Shown: piece by piece, positions 1-5,847 of the stretch | Numbering within the stretch: the first letter of the stretch is position 1 | Layout: every line of letters begins with the position of its first letter | Source of the DNA: Planctomycetota bacterium | GTDB taxonomy: Bacteria > Planctomycetota > UBA1135 > GCA-002686595 | Length of the DNA stretch: 9,592 bases | Direction of reading: 5' to 3' | NCBI GenBank assembly: GCA_029259675.1 | Contig: JAJDES010000288.1 | Location: forward strand, 1 to 9,592 | The notes under the pieces: model-generated | The model's database searches: none | Seen by the model: the letters and a program-made list of their open reading frames with translations, nothing else | What the model was told of the DNA's origin: nothing | Translations under genes and position numbers: made by a program

Positions 1-478
1 CCGGCGCACGCTCGCACGACAACGCGAGCGACTGGATCAACCAACCGTGTCCGCCAACGGCCAGCAAGCCAATCAGGAACAAGTTTTCGTACAGTCGCGT
101 GACGAGCGGAGTAGCGACCCCCGACTCGGGATCGATTTGCCCGGCCATTGCGAATCCCATCTCATGCCCGATCAATTGCCCGGCAACCTTGACGGACAAA
201 AGGACCATTTGGACAACCAAGCCCATGAACAGTCCGATCAAGACTTCGCGTAGCCCCATGGCTGCGTAAAGCCAAGGGTCGGGGTTGCTCGCGATTGGTT
301 CGCCGACCGCCGTATACAAGACGAGTGACAGCGCGCCGATCAAAGCCAACTTGTAGCCGGTAAAGGCTGCGCCCATCGTGAATACCGTGGACGAAAGCAC
401 CATCGCACTCGTTCGCACAGCGAACAAGCCGAGGGCCTCTAACGTTCCAGGCGGGATTCCTAAGGCATCGACGGGCAT
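1..478 (-). CDS. fliR: Flagellar export-gate membrane protein FliR (C-terminus cut by window edge)
   Basis: This is the N-terminal 159 residues of FliR. FliR joins FliP and FliQ in the export gate of the flagellar type III secretion apparatus in the inner membrane. The frame is open to base 1, so the gene continues outside the window. Several hydrophobic segments alternate with short loops. The family signature GHEMGFAMAGQIDPESG is followed by a YENLFLIGLL membrane segment, which is the expected FliR pattern. The ATG at 478 is the only start before an in-frame TAG at 497-499. No strong Shine-Dalgarno sequence precedes it (CTAGCACCACC). The start lies 162 bases after the fliQ stop, an unusually wide gap for these genes, and the gap holds two hairpins. 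The order fliP-fliQ-fliR supports the assignment. The usual next gene, flhB, would lie beyond the left edge. Confidence 0.95.
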   Translation of the reverse strand, partial: MPVDALGIPPGTLEALGLFAVRTSAMVLSSTVFTMGAAFTGYKLALIGALSLVLYTAVGEPIASNPDPWLYAAMGLREVLIGLFMGLVVQMVLLSVKVAGQLIGHEMGFAMAGQIDPESGVATPLVTRLYENLFLIGLLAVGGHGWLIQSLALSCERAP

Positions 479-532
479 GGTGGTGCTAGGGCGCGACTAA
501 CCGGGAATGGGCCGGACAGACTTGGACTTTGC

Positions 533-573
533 TTGCAGCAGGGCTGCAACGACATTGCGAAGCAGGTTCGCAA
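533..573 (-). other. Two tandem perfect inverted repeats (hairpins) between fliQ and fliR
   Basis: Two perfect 7-bp inverted repeats lie side by side in the 162-base gap between the fliQ stop and the fliR start. The first is TTGCAGC-AGG-GCTGCAA at 533-549. The second is TTGCGAA-GCAGG-TTCGCAA at 555-573. They are five bases apart. In the minus-strand transcript both would fold as short stem-loops, 55-95 bases before the fliR ATG. Neither is followed by a U-run, so they do not look like a standard intrinsic terminator. An mRNA processing or stabilising structure that sets the fliR level is possible, but this is inference. The repeats are seen directly; function is unknown. Confidence 0.6.
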
Positions 574-640
574 ACCCCCGATAGCGCTCTGGGTTGGTCC
601 GATTGGGCGCAGTCAAGCGCGTGAAATGACTTGGGTAGCT

Positions 641-916
641 TCAACTGAGCCCGAAAGTGTTGAGTTGAGAGAAGATCCGCTTTGCGAAGTCACGCAACAG
701 CCCCAATGCCGGAGACAACAAGAGCAAGCTCATACCGATGACCGCAAACATCTTCGGAATCATGCTCATGGTTTGCTCCTGCACGGACGTGAGGGCTTGA
801 AACAAGCTGACCGAAACACCCACGATTAGGCCTACGATCAACACGGGTCCCGAAATGACGATTGCCGTAACTAAGATTTCCCTAGCGAGGTCGAGAATCT
901 GAAGTTCGAGGTCCAT
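641..916 (-). CDS. fliQ: Flagellar export-gate membrane protein FliQ
   Basis: FliQ is a small two-helix membrane protein. Several copies pack around FliP/FliR to build the flagellar type III export gate. The 91 residues match the family's usual size of about 90. Two long hydrophobic helices (about residues 16-38 and 53-74) flank a conserved loop. VGLIVGVSVSLFQALTSVQE followed by TMSMIPK is the typical FliQ core (family pattern VSLFQA.T...E.T..FIPK). The ATG at 916 is preceded by AAGGA four to five bases upstream. The gene lies 68 bases after the fliP stop, in the usual P-Q-R order. Nothing looks damaged. Confidence 0.96.
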   Translation of the reverse strand: MDLELQILDLAREILVTAIVISGPVLIVGLIVGVSVSLFQALTSVQEQTMSMIPKMFAVIGMSLLLLSPALGLLRDFAKRIFSQLNTFGLS

Positions 917-984
917 GGGTTCCTTGCTTGTCTGTATTGAGCCTGAAATGCGAAGCGATTAGATGATCCGGTCCTTCGAGACAG

Positions 985-1788
985 TCAGAGCAGATTGAAT
1001 GAGGTCACAAGCGAATGGCAGGTCAAGTGCCAGCCGTCCACCAACACAAACAACAGGATTTTGAGCGGGGTGGAAATCATCACCGGTGGCAGCATGAACA
1101 TGCCCATCGAGAGCAGCACACTGGAGACAACAAGGTCGATCACCAGAAACGGAAGAAACAGGAGGAAGCCCATCTGAAAGGCCGTCTTCAGCTCACTGAT
1201 GATGAAGGCGGGTACAACCACTCGCAGTGGGAACTGCACCGACTCATCAACCTCGCTCTCCTCAACCGGTTCGATCTTGGCAATACCCTGGAAGAGCTGC
1301 AGCTCGGAGTCGCGCGTGTTCGCCAGCAAGAATGTGCGCAATTGCCCCCAAGCGACTTCCGCCGCCTCTTCTGCGTTCATTTCCTCAGCCTTGTAAGGCA
1401 CGTAGGCATCGTCGTAGATCCGCGATGCAACCGGCCCCATTACGAAAGTCGTGAGAAACAGGGCCAGCCCGATGATTACCGGATTGGGCGGCAATTCATT
1501 AATCGAGAGCGCGCGACGCACAAAGGAGAGGACGATCACAATGCGCGTAAAGCTTGTGACCGTGATCAGCATCGCCGGAAGGACGGACAGGATTGTCAGC
1601 AGAACGGCAATCTCGATCGCCGTGGATGCTCTGCCAGCCTCTTCCGTGGGGACCTCTGAGTCCGCCACATCCATCAAATCCGCCGAGATGTCCGGCAGGT
1701 TGGTAAACGCCTGAGCTTGCGCAACTCCGCCGAGAAGCGTCACGGCCAAGACGATCGCCAAGCAAGCTTTCGAGAAGGTGGGACTCAA
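985..1788 (-). CDS. fliP: Flagellar export-gate membrane protein FliP
   Basis: FliP is the core of the flagellar type III export gate, forming the pore with FliR. The 267 residues start with a cleavable signal peptide, as known for FliP: hydrophobic core about residues 9-22, then Ala-Gln-Ala sites near 23-27. Conserved blocks follow: TSFTRIVIVLSFVRRAL (78-94), LPPNPVIIGLALFLTTF (99-115), TRDSELQLF (158-166) and PAFIISELKTAFQMGFLLF (193-211). MLPPVMISTPLK and FVLVDGW close the protein. The start is a TTG at 1788 that overlaps the fliO stop by four bases (TTGA). It is favoured because the next in-frame ATG, residue 39, would remove the signal peptide. A GAGGGG stretch lies about nine bases upstream. 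Translational coupling to fliO is likely. Confidence 0.96.
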   Translation of the reverse strand: MSPTFSKACLAIVLAVTLLGGVAQAQAFTNLPDISADLMDVADSEVPTEEAGRASTAIEIAVLLTILSVLPAMLITVTSFTRIVIVLSFVRRALSINELPPNPVIIGLALFLTTFVMGPVASRIYDDAYVPYKAEEMNAEEAAEVAWGQLRTFLLANTRDSELQLFQGIAKIEPVEESEVDESVQFPLRVVVPAFIISELKTAFQMGFLLFLPFLVIDLVVSSVLLSMGMFMLPPVMISTPLKILLFVLVDGWHLTCHSLVTSFNLL

Positions 1789-2333
1789 CCGAGTAACCCC
1801 TCGCCCTTGCCGAGGCGCCCGAGCGCCGATCGCACGGCCGCCTGTTGTTTGTTTTCCTTGGGAGCCTGCGCGGACACCGCTTTGCTTGCAGCGGTTCGCA
1901 CCGAACCAGCCTCCTTGGTCTGCTTGTCACCCTTGGATTCGGATTGGATGCGCCTGCGCACGCGCTTGAGCGCTTCACCAAATCCCATCTTGGCCGGCAG
2001 CGCCGGAGCGGGAATGAGTTCCTCGTCCTCACCGTCAAGCTCCGCCACCAGGCTGAGTTCGCGCTCCCCGACCCCGATGACAAAGGTGCGGTCATAGCAA
2101 CGAACGACGGAAAGCTTGCGCTTGCCCCCCATGGGGAGCACATCGACGATGCGCAGGGATCGGTTCGAGGCGCGGCTGCTGAGGGCTCCACCGACCAATC
2201 GCTGGAATAGCCAACCGAGAAAGATCACCGCCAACACCAGGGTGACGCAGATGATCATGTAGCGCGTGATGTCGGGCCCCGAAGTTGTTTCCTGGGGGAC
2301 CGTCACTAGGAGAGCAAGGTTTATCGCATTCAT
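1785..2333 (-). CDS. fliO: Flagellar biosynthesis protein FliO
   Basis: FliO is a small bitopic membrane protein that helps assemble or stabilise the FliP ring of the export gate. I place the start at the ATG at 2333, giving 182 residues. A longer reading from 2468 is open, but it would begin upstream of the sigma-54 promoter and its extra 45 residues do not look FliO-like. The N-terminal segment is short and probably periplasmic. One membrane helix spans about residues 24-46. The FliO domain follows (about 57-100): SLRIVDVLPMGGKRKLSVVR then a DRTFVIGVGERELSLVAEL stretch, the family's pattern of hydrophobic strands. Residues 120-182 form a Lys/Arg/Ala/Gln-rich tail, probably disordered. FliO diverges fast, so the assignment rests on this domain plus its place directly before fliP. 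Confidence 0.92.
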   Translation of the reverse strand: MNAINLALLVTVPQETTSGPDITRYMIICVTLVLAVIFLGWLFQRLVGGALSSRASNRSLRIVDVLPMGGKRKLSVVRCYDRTFVIGVGERELSLVAELDGEDEELIPAPALPAKMGFGEALKRVRRRIQSESKGDKQTKEAGSVRTAASKAVSAQAPKENKQQAAVRSALGRLGKGEGLLG

Positions 2334-2372
2334 GGGTGAATCTTTGGCTCGAGGGTCTCTGGACCCCCGTTC

Positions 2373-2388
2373 GCAATGCACGTGCCAT
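2373..2388 (-). promoter_or_regulatory. Sigma-54 (RpoN) -24/-12 promoter for fliOPQR
   Basis: Read on the minus strand, the sequence is TGGCACGTGCATTGC. This matches the sigma-54 consensus TGGCACG-N4-TTGC at every fixed position, with GG and GC separated by ten bases. The expected transcription start is near 2361, giving a leader of about 28 bases to the fliO ATG. Many flagellated bacteria use sigma-54 with an NtrC-family activator for middle flagellar genes, so the placement makes biological sense. The match is seen directly; activity is inferred. Confidence 0.85.
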
Positions 2389-2404
2389 TTCCGGCCGTGG
2401 CGAT

Positions 2405-2431
2405 TTGTCGGCCAAAACTGCACATCCCTGA
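2405..2431 (-). promoter_or_regulatory. Possible sigma-28-like promoter upstream of fliO
   Basis: On the minus strand TCAGGGAT is followed, after 11 bases, by GCCGACAA. The second block differs from the sigma-28 -10 consensus GCCGATAA at one position. The first matches TAAAGTTT at four of eight. The spacing equals that of the much clearer promoter before fliD. It lies just upstream of the sigma-54 element, so if real, fliOPQR would have two promoters. Chance occurrence is possible. Confidence 0.35.
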
Positions 2432-3172
2432 AGCTTTTGCCGTTGCGAAATCCAACAACCCCGCGCAATCAACAACACGGTGTTGGAAAATTGGACACCT
2501 CAGGGCCTATTTCGCGCTGCTCGCGCAAAGCCATGCCGCATTCGTAAACAGGTTGCCGGCCCCATCCCGCATGTCAGCGCATGCGCATTCCTCACCGCTT
2601 GAATTCCCCGCTGAGGCCCTCGAAAGCGATGATTTCCTGCTCCAAGGGCGCCGAAACCGACATCCGGCAAAAAGCGACTTCCAAGCGAAGCGCCGACACC
2701 CTGGGAGTCCTTGGGCGCAGGCGATGGCCCTCAGCCTCCCTTGCAACCAAGCCGGCGCATTGCGAGCGGAGCCGCGGGAGGGCCTGACAAAAGGCGAGGA
2801 GACGGGCGACCCCATTTGGCCGAGTCAGGGGACTCGAGGCGCACCCCGGCAGGCGATCAGCGCGTAATTCTCCACCTCATCAAAGATTCCCGACCCACCA
2901 CCGTCCGCTTTCTTGCAAGCGCATATGAAAACGGAGTGCGGCCAAGCACCGGCCCACCGAGCATGTCGGGACGAAGTCGGCAACTTCCCAGCAGCGATCG
3001 CAATCCAAGTGCGATCCAGCCAAGTCAATCGCTAAAGCCGCCGGTGCGGGCCTCGAGCGCGCCGAACTTGCTCGGCAAATTGAATGCTGCAAGGATCCTT
3101 GCGCGGTGTTCAGCACCACTGCCGTTTACCACATGCGAATTCTCGCCGGCCCGAGCTCGTTTCCGGCAGTCC
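2413..3172. other. Long gene-poor stretch between the fliT-like gene and the fliO promoters
   Basis: About 760 bases with no recognisable protein on either strand. The open frames present give Arg/Ser/Pro/Ala-rich translations with no family motif and no good ribosome binding site. Visible structures are short: CAACAC-G-GTGTTG (2473-2485), CGAGTC-AGGG-GACTCG (2821-2836), the 14-base palindrome GCAAGGATCCTTGC (3089-3102), and GGTG-TTCAG-CACC (3105-3117). None is followed by a U-run that would make a clear terminator. The stretch could hold activator sites for the sigma-54 promoter, a small RNA, or the remains of a lost gene. I cannot tell which. Confidence 0.5.
2473..2485. promoter_or_regulatory. 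Inverted repeat at enhancer distance from the sigma-54 promoter
   Basis: Perfect 6-base arms, CAACAC and GTGTTG, flank a single G. The centre lies about 118 bases upstream of the predicted sigma-54 start near 2361. That is the distance at which NtrC-type activators usually bind. Sequence and position are seen; regulator binding is only inferred, and the arms are short. Confidence 0.3.
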
Positions 3173-3577
3173 TCAGCCGGCAATGTTTACGGACTCGCCC
3201 GAGTCCGGTCGGTTCTTTCCGCGTCCGGCGAGATGCTTCTGGGCGTTGCGAACAATCGCCAATTCATCCTCGATCATCTCGGACTTGCGTTGAATGAGAT
3301 CCACTGCGATTGCGTTCAAACGCAGGGCATCGCGCAATCCAGCCTGAAGTTGCTCGGTTACAGCCGGAGCGTCTCTCAAAGTGGCGCATTCGGCTTGGTA
3401 GCGTTCAACCAAGGTTTTGCAACGCTCGCGCATGCGATGCAGGTTGCCGACCGGCGAACTATTGCACGAAACGACATCGAGCAATTCGCGCATCGCATCG
3501 CGGAGATCATTCAGGCTTTGGACGGGATCAAAGGGCGCGCCCAGGCTCTGGGGTTCAGGCAACTCTTTCGGATTCAT
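3173..3577 (-). CDS. FliT/FlgN-like flagellar export chaperone (probable)
   Basis: The product is a small, highly charged, almost wholly helical protein of 134 residues with no signal peptide or membrane segment. FliT-type chaperones hold the cap protein FliD before export, and FlgN holds hook-associated proteins; both are small helical proteins of this size. The last third (ALRLNAIAVDLIQRKSEMIE, then DELAIVRNAQKHL) resembles the conserved C-terminal helix of that group, which typically has an Asn-rich turn and a long amphipathic helix. Position third in a fliD-fliS operon, where fliT usually sits, is the stronger argument. The start is the ATG at 3577 because GGAGG lies six bases upstream; a GTG at 3583 would abut that site. 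It overlaps fliS by 23 bases. The similarity is weak, so I give no gene symbol. Confidence 0.7.
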   Translation of the reverse strand: MNPKELPEPQSLGAPFDPVQSLNDLRDAMRELLDVVSCNSSPVGNLHRMRERCKTLVERYQAECATLRDAPAVTEQLQAGLRDALRLNAIAVDLIQRKSEMIEDELAIVRNAQKHLAGRGKNRPDSGESVNIAG

Positions 3578-3953
3578 CGCCACCCTCCAATTCGAGCTTG
3601 TCCCAGGCCTCTTTCAGGGTATCGAGCACTTTGCGGGCATCACGGGCTGCCTGCTTGTCCTTGTCCAAAGCCGCGGTTCCCAGGCGTTCCTCGACAAATG
3701 AGTAGAGGCTCTCCAACTGCTCCGCCAGCTGTTCACTGTGGCTCGAATCTAGCGAGCAACGCAATTCGCAAACGATCGCGCCGGCCTTCGACAGGCCCTG
3801 GTTGTAGTCAACGGGCTCAGTTTGGATATCGCAAGCAAGGGCTTGGTCCAAGAAGCGCATAGCGCCGGCATAAAGCAGGCGCAGGACCTTCAGCGGAGGC
3901 GCCGTTTCAAACGACGTGCTTCGGTAGGCTTCGGCGGCAGAGTTCTGTGTCAT
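3555..3953 (-). CDS. fliS: Flagellin export chaperone FliS
   Basis: FliS is the cytoplasmic chaperone that binds flagellin, prevents early polymerisation and delivers it to the export apparatus. The 132 residues match the family length of about 125-140. Typical features are an early Tyr (Y10) in the flexible N-terminus, APPLKVLRLLYAGAMRFLDQ (18-37), and the helix GLSKAGAIVCELRCSLD (53-69). LAEQLESLYSFVEERL follows, and KVLDTLKEAWDKL lies near the C-terminus; together these form the four-helix bundle. The ATG at 3953 has AGGA six bases upstream. The gene starts 36 bases after the fliD stop and its end overlaps the next gene, so fliD-fliS-fliT-like is one transcription unit. Confidence 0.95.
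   Translation of the reverse strand: MTQNSAAEAYRSTSFETAPPLKVLRLLYAGAMRFLDQALACDIQTEPVDYNQGLSKAGAIVCELRCSLDSSHSEQLAEQLESLYSFVEERLGTAALDKDKQAARDARKVLDTLKEAWDKLELEGGDESERVA
3584..3588 (-). promoter_or_regulatory. Shine-Dalgarno site that fixes the fliT-like start
   Basis: A perfect GGAGG on the minus strand stands six bases before the ATG at 3577, inside the end of fliS. It rules against the alternative GTG at 3583, which would begin one base away from it. It is the strongest ribosome binding site I saw among the flagellar genes here. Confidence 0.75.
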
Positions 3954-3989
3954 GGCAAGTCCTGGTAATTTTTGAAATTCGGTTGGTGC

Positions 3990-5438
3990 CTAGCCAAGTC
4001 CAGCAGTCAATGCTGCGCCTTGTGAATTGAGTCCCGCAATCAGTTGTTCCAATGCGGTGTACTGAGCTACAAGCTGATCTTCCTTGGTAACCAAGCGGTC
4101 CTCCAATACTTGGATGCGGTCGTCTATGCGATCCACGTCGGAACGAATGGCTTCCTCTCTGCGCGCAAAAATGCCGTCATAGAAGCTTCCGTCGGCCAAC
4201 TCCTGCGATTCAACCATACGGTCGATCTCGCGGAATAGCGTCGCAAACAAGCCACTATCGGAAGTCGTGTCTTCGAAGTACTCCGACGTATTTACCGCTG
4301 CGCCGGTGTTGTCGAATCCGTCTTCGTCCGCGAATAGGTCGGCAAAGGCATCTGGGTCCTCCGTCAACTTGCTGGACAAAGTCGCACTGTCCAGGGACAA
4401 GGTACCGTCCGTATTGAGATCAACGCCCACAAGTCCGAGGGTTGAAAATCCCGTTGCATCAGCCGCAACAACCGAAGGATCGACATTGAAAAGAGCTGCG
4501 TTAATGGTGCTCCGAATGCTTCGAAGCGACGCGTCACCAAACAGCAATCCTCCCGCCCCATCGTCTTCCGTATAGACGTTTTGGTCGTTGATGAAGTTGA
4601 TGACTTCGTTGTACTCATCAATGAAGGATTGCAAATTCGCTTCAACCGCAGTCGCGTCGATATCGGCTGTAAAAGTGATTGGGGAGCCCGTATTGACGGA
4701 TTCGGCATTAATCGTAAGTCCCTCAACAACGTCTTCAAACACGTTGGATTCGCGTTGAATCGTCAATCCATCGACTTCGATTTCAGCGTTGGCCGCAACG
4801 GTCAATTGCTCCGTTGTCGTCAAACCATCAATGGTGCTGGCCAAATTGGTGATGGCATAATCTTCACCAGTACTGTCGCCGGCAATGACGAGTTGGTACG
4901 AAGGCGACCCACTGGTGCCCGTGTTGATTACGCTCGCCGTAACATCATCGCCGGCGAGGCTGTTGATCTCTTCGGCGATCTCATTCAGGCTGGAATCTGC
5001 TGAATCAATCGTGAATGCGTAGGAAACGCTGTTGATGTCAAAGGAAAGCTGCTGGGTTCCGACGCCGAGATCCGCATCGGGATCGGAGACATCATCAGTA
5101 AAAGTCCAGCGATCGGCAGACGCCAACGAATTGACTTGCAACGTGTGCGCACCCGTCGGAGGGGCGCCGGTAACTGAGAAACTCGCTACGCCCTCTTCAC
5201 TGGCCGTCACCGAGAACTCAAGCAATCCGCCCGATGTCGAGAGTGCCTCGGCTTTATCGCGCAAGCTGCTGACATGGCCCTTGAGCGTACCGAACAGAGA
5301 CAGCTTGGAATTCTCGGTCTCGACTCGAGCCTGTAGCTGACTAATAGGTACTCGCTCTACACCGAGAATTGCCTGAATAATGGCTTGGGTGTCCAAGCCA
5401 CTGGCAAGACCGCCGAATTGAATGCCGCCGAATTCCAT
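3990..5438 (-). CDS. fliD: Flagellar filament cap protein FliD (HAP2)
   Basis: FliD is exported and forms the cap at the filament tip under which flagellin subunits fold and add. The 482 residues fall within the usual range. The N-terminal signature GGLASGLDTQAIIQAIL (9-25) and the helical stretch after it (to about residue 68) form the FliD N-terminal domain. The middle is Thr/Ser/Asp-rich beta structure, the variable surface-exposed domain. The C-terminal domain ends in a long coiled-coil helix (about 425-470, SDVDRIDDRIQVLEDRLVTK then a Gln/Leu-rich heptad region), as in other FliD proteins. There is no signal peptide, as expected for type III export. The ATG at 5438 is preceded by GAGG nine bases upstream. 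A sigma-28 promoter lies about 45 bases upstream, fitting a late flagellar gene. The protein is acidic overall. Confidence 0.97.
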   Translation of the reverse strand: MEFGGIQFGGLASGLDTQAIIQAILGVERVPISQLQARVETENSKLSLFGTLKGHVSSLRDKAEALSTSGGLLEFSVTASEEGVASFSVTGAPPTGAHTLQVNSLASADRWTFTDDVSDPDADLGVGTQQLSFDINSVSYAFTIDSADSSLNEIAEEINSLAGDDVTASVINTGTSGSPSYQLVIAGDSTGEDYAITNLASTIDGLTTTEQLTVAANAEIEVDGLTIQRESNVFEDVVEGLTINAESVNTGSPITFTADIDATAVEANLQSFIDEYNEVINFINDQNVYTEDDGAGGLLFGDASLRSIRSTINAALFNVDPSVVAADATGFSTLGLVGVDLNTDGTLSLDSATLSSKLTEDPDAFADLFADEDGFDNTGAAVNTSEYFEDTTSDSGLFATLFREIDRMVESQELADGSFYDGIFARREEAIRSDVDRIDDRIQVLEDRLVTKEDQLVAQYTALEQLIAGLNSQGAALTAGLG

Positions 5439-5482
5439 GGATGTTTACCTCAGGGGATCCCTGGAAGAGATCCGCACCAGCG

Positions 5483-5509
5483 TTATCGGCCGACGGCTGT
5501 GTCGCTTGA
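5483..5509 (-). promoter_or_regulatory. Sigma-28 (FliA) promoter for fliD-fliS-fliT-like
   Basis: On the minus strand TCAAGCGA, an 11-base spacer, then GCCGATAA. The -10 block matches the sigma-28 consensus GCCGATAA exactly. The -35 block matches TAAAGTTT at T, A, A and G, and the spacer is the consensus length. Transcription would begin near 5476, leaving a leader of about 38 bases before the fliD ATG. Late filament genes are the classic FliA targets. Confidence 0.85.
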
Positions 5510-5788
5510 GCGCTTTGAAGCCGGAATCTGGCTGAGGAAAATTTTTCCAATGCGCCCTACCCAATTTGCTACCGCTTGCTTCGAATGCACTTCGCTACCC
5601 GATCCGTGCCGATCGGCAATGCAAATCGGGAATGACCGCGTCGAGCAACCATGGGCCAAGTACGGCGGGGAATGCTGAATTTCGACCTGATTTGCGGATC
5701 ACGCCCAAATGGCATCCTGCCGCCAATGCGCAGTGAACAGCGCTCAAGAGGGAAAAAAGCGCTCCTCCACTCGAAGCACTTATTCGCA

Positions 5789-5818
5789 GAACAGTTGGCG
5801 CCACTTGGCCGATAGAAT
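5789..5818 (+). promoter_or_regulatory. Candidate promoter for the SGNH pair (sigma-28-like or sigma-70-like)
   Basis: GCCGATAG at 5808-5815 differs from the sigma-28 -10 consensus at the last base only. Eleven bases upstream, GAACAGTT matches TAAAGTTT at four of eight. The predicted start near 5823 is about 25 bases before the ATG. The overlapping TAGAAT (5813-5818) is instead one base off a sigma-70 -10 hexamer, though I see no good TTGACA partner. The two readings cannot be separated by eye. Confidence 0.4.
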
Positions 5819-5847
5819 CCCCGCCGCCAGCCCACTTTGATTCGAGC

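Larger units (their letters stand above)
5439..5847. other. Divergent intergenic region between fliD and the SGNH pair
   Basis: This 409-base region has no convincing gene. It holds the fliD promoter at its left end and a candidate promoter for the plus-strand pair at its right end. Between them are GGAAAA-T-TTTTCC (5536-5548), about 27 bases beyond the fliD -35 block, the 12-base palindrome TGCCGATCGGCA (5607-5618), and the block AGCGCT repeated at 5739-5744 and 5758-5763, which can pair with itself. No terminator with a U-run was seen. Confidence 0.5.

Noticed and set aside
1015..1659. A 214-residue plus-strand open frame
   Set aside because: It is antisense to the conserved core of fliP; its composition (His/Gln/Arg-rich) is that of a shadow frame.
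1499..2191. A 230-residue minus-strand open frame
   Set aside because: It is an out-of-frame reading across fliO and fliP, both of which are well supported in their own frames.
2334..2468. An N-terminal extension of fliO by 45 residues
   Set aside because: It would start upstream of the sigma-54 promoter and its sequence is Arg/Gly/His-rich, unlike a FliO N-terminus. The ATG at 2333 directly precedes the expected short periplasmic segment and membrane helix.
2507..2815. A 102-residue minus-strand open frame in the gap before fliO
   Set aside because: No recognisable motif, skewed Arg/Ser/Ala content and no good ribosome binding site. I would not call it a gene without conservation data.
2821..2836. 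CGAGTC-AGGG-GACTCG as an intrinsic terminator
   Set aside because: The stem is only six base pairs and no U-run follows on either strand.
2880..3119. A 79-residue minus-strand open frame and an overlapping 67-residue one (2825-3028)
   Set aside because: Cys/Arg/Trp-rich translations typical of non-coding frames, and mutually overlapping in different frames; no support.
2711..3862. A 383-residue plus-strand open frame
   Set aside because: It runs antisense to fliS and the fliT-like gene and across the gene-poor gap. Its translation is Arg/Ser/Pro-rich with no motif, while the minus-strand genes show clear family signatures.
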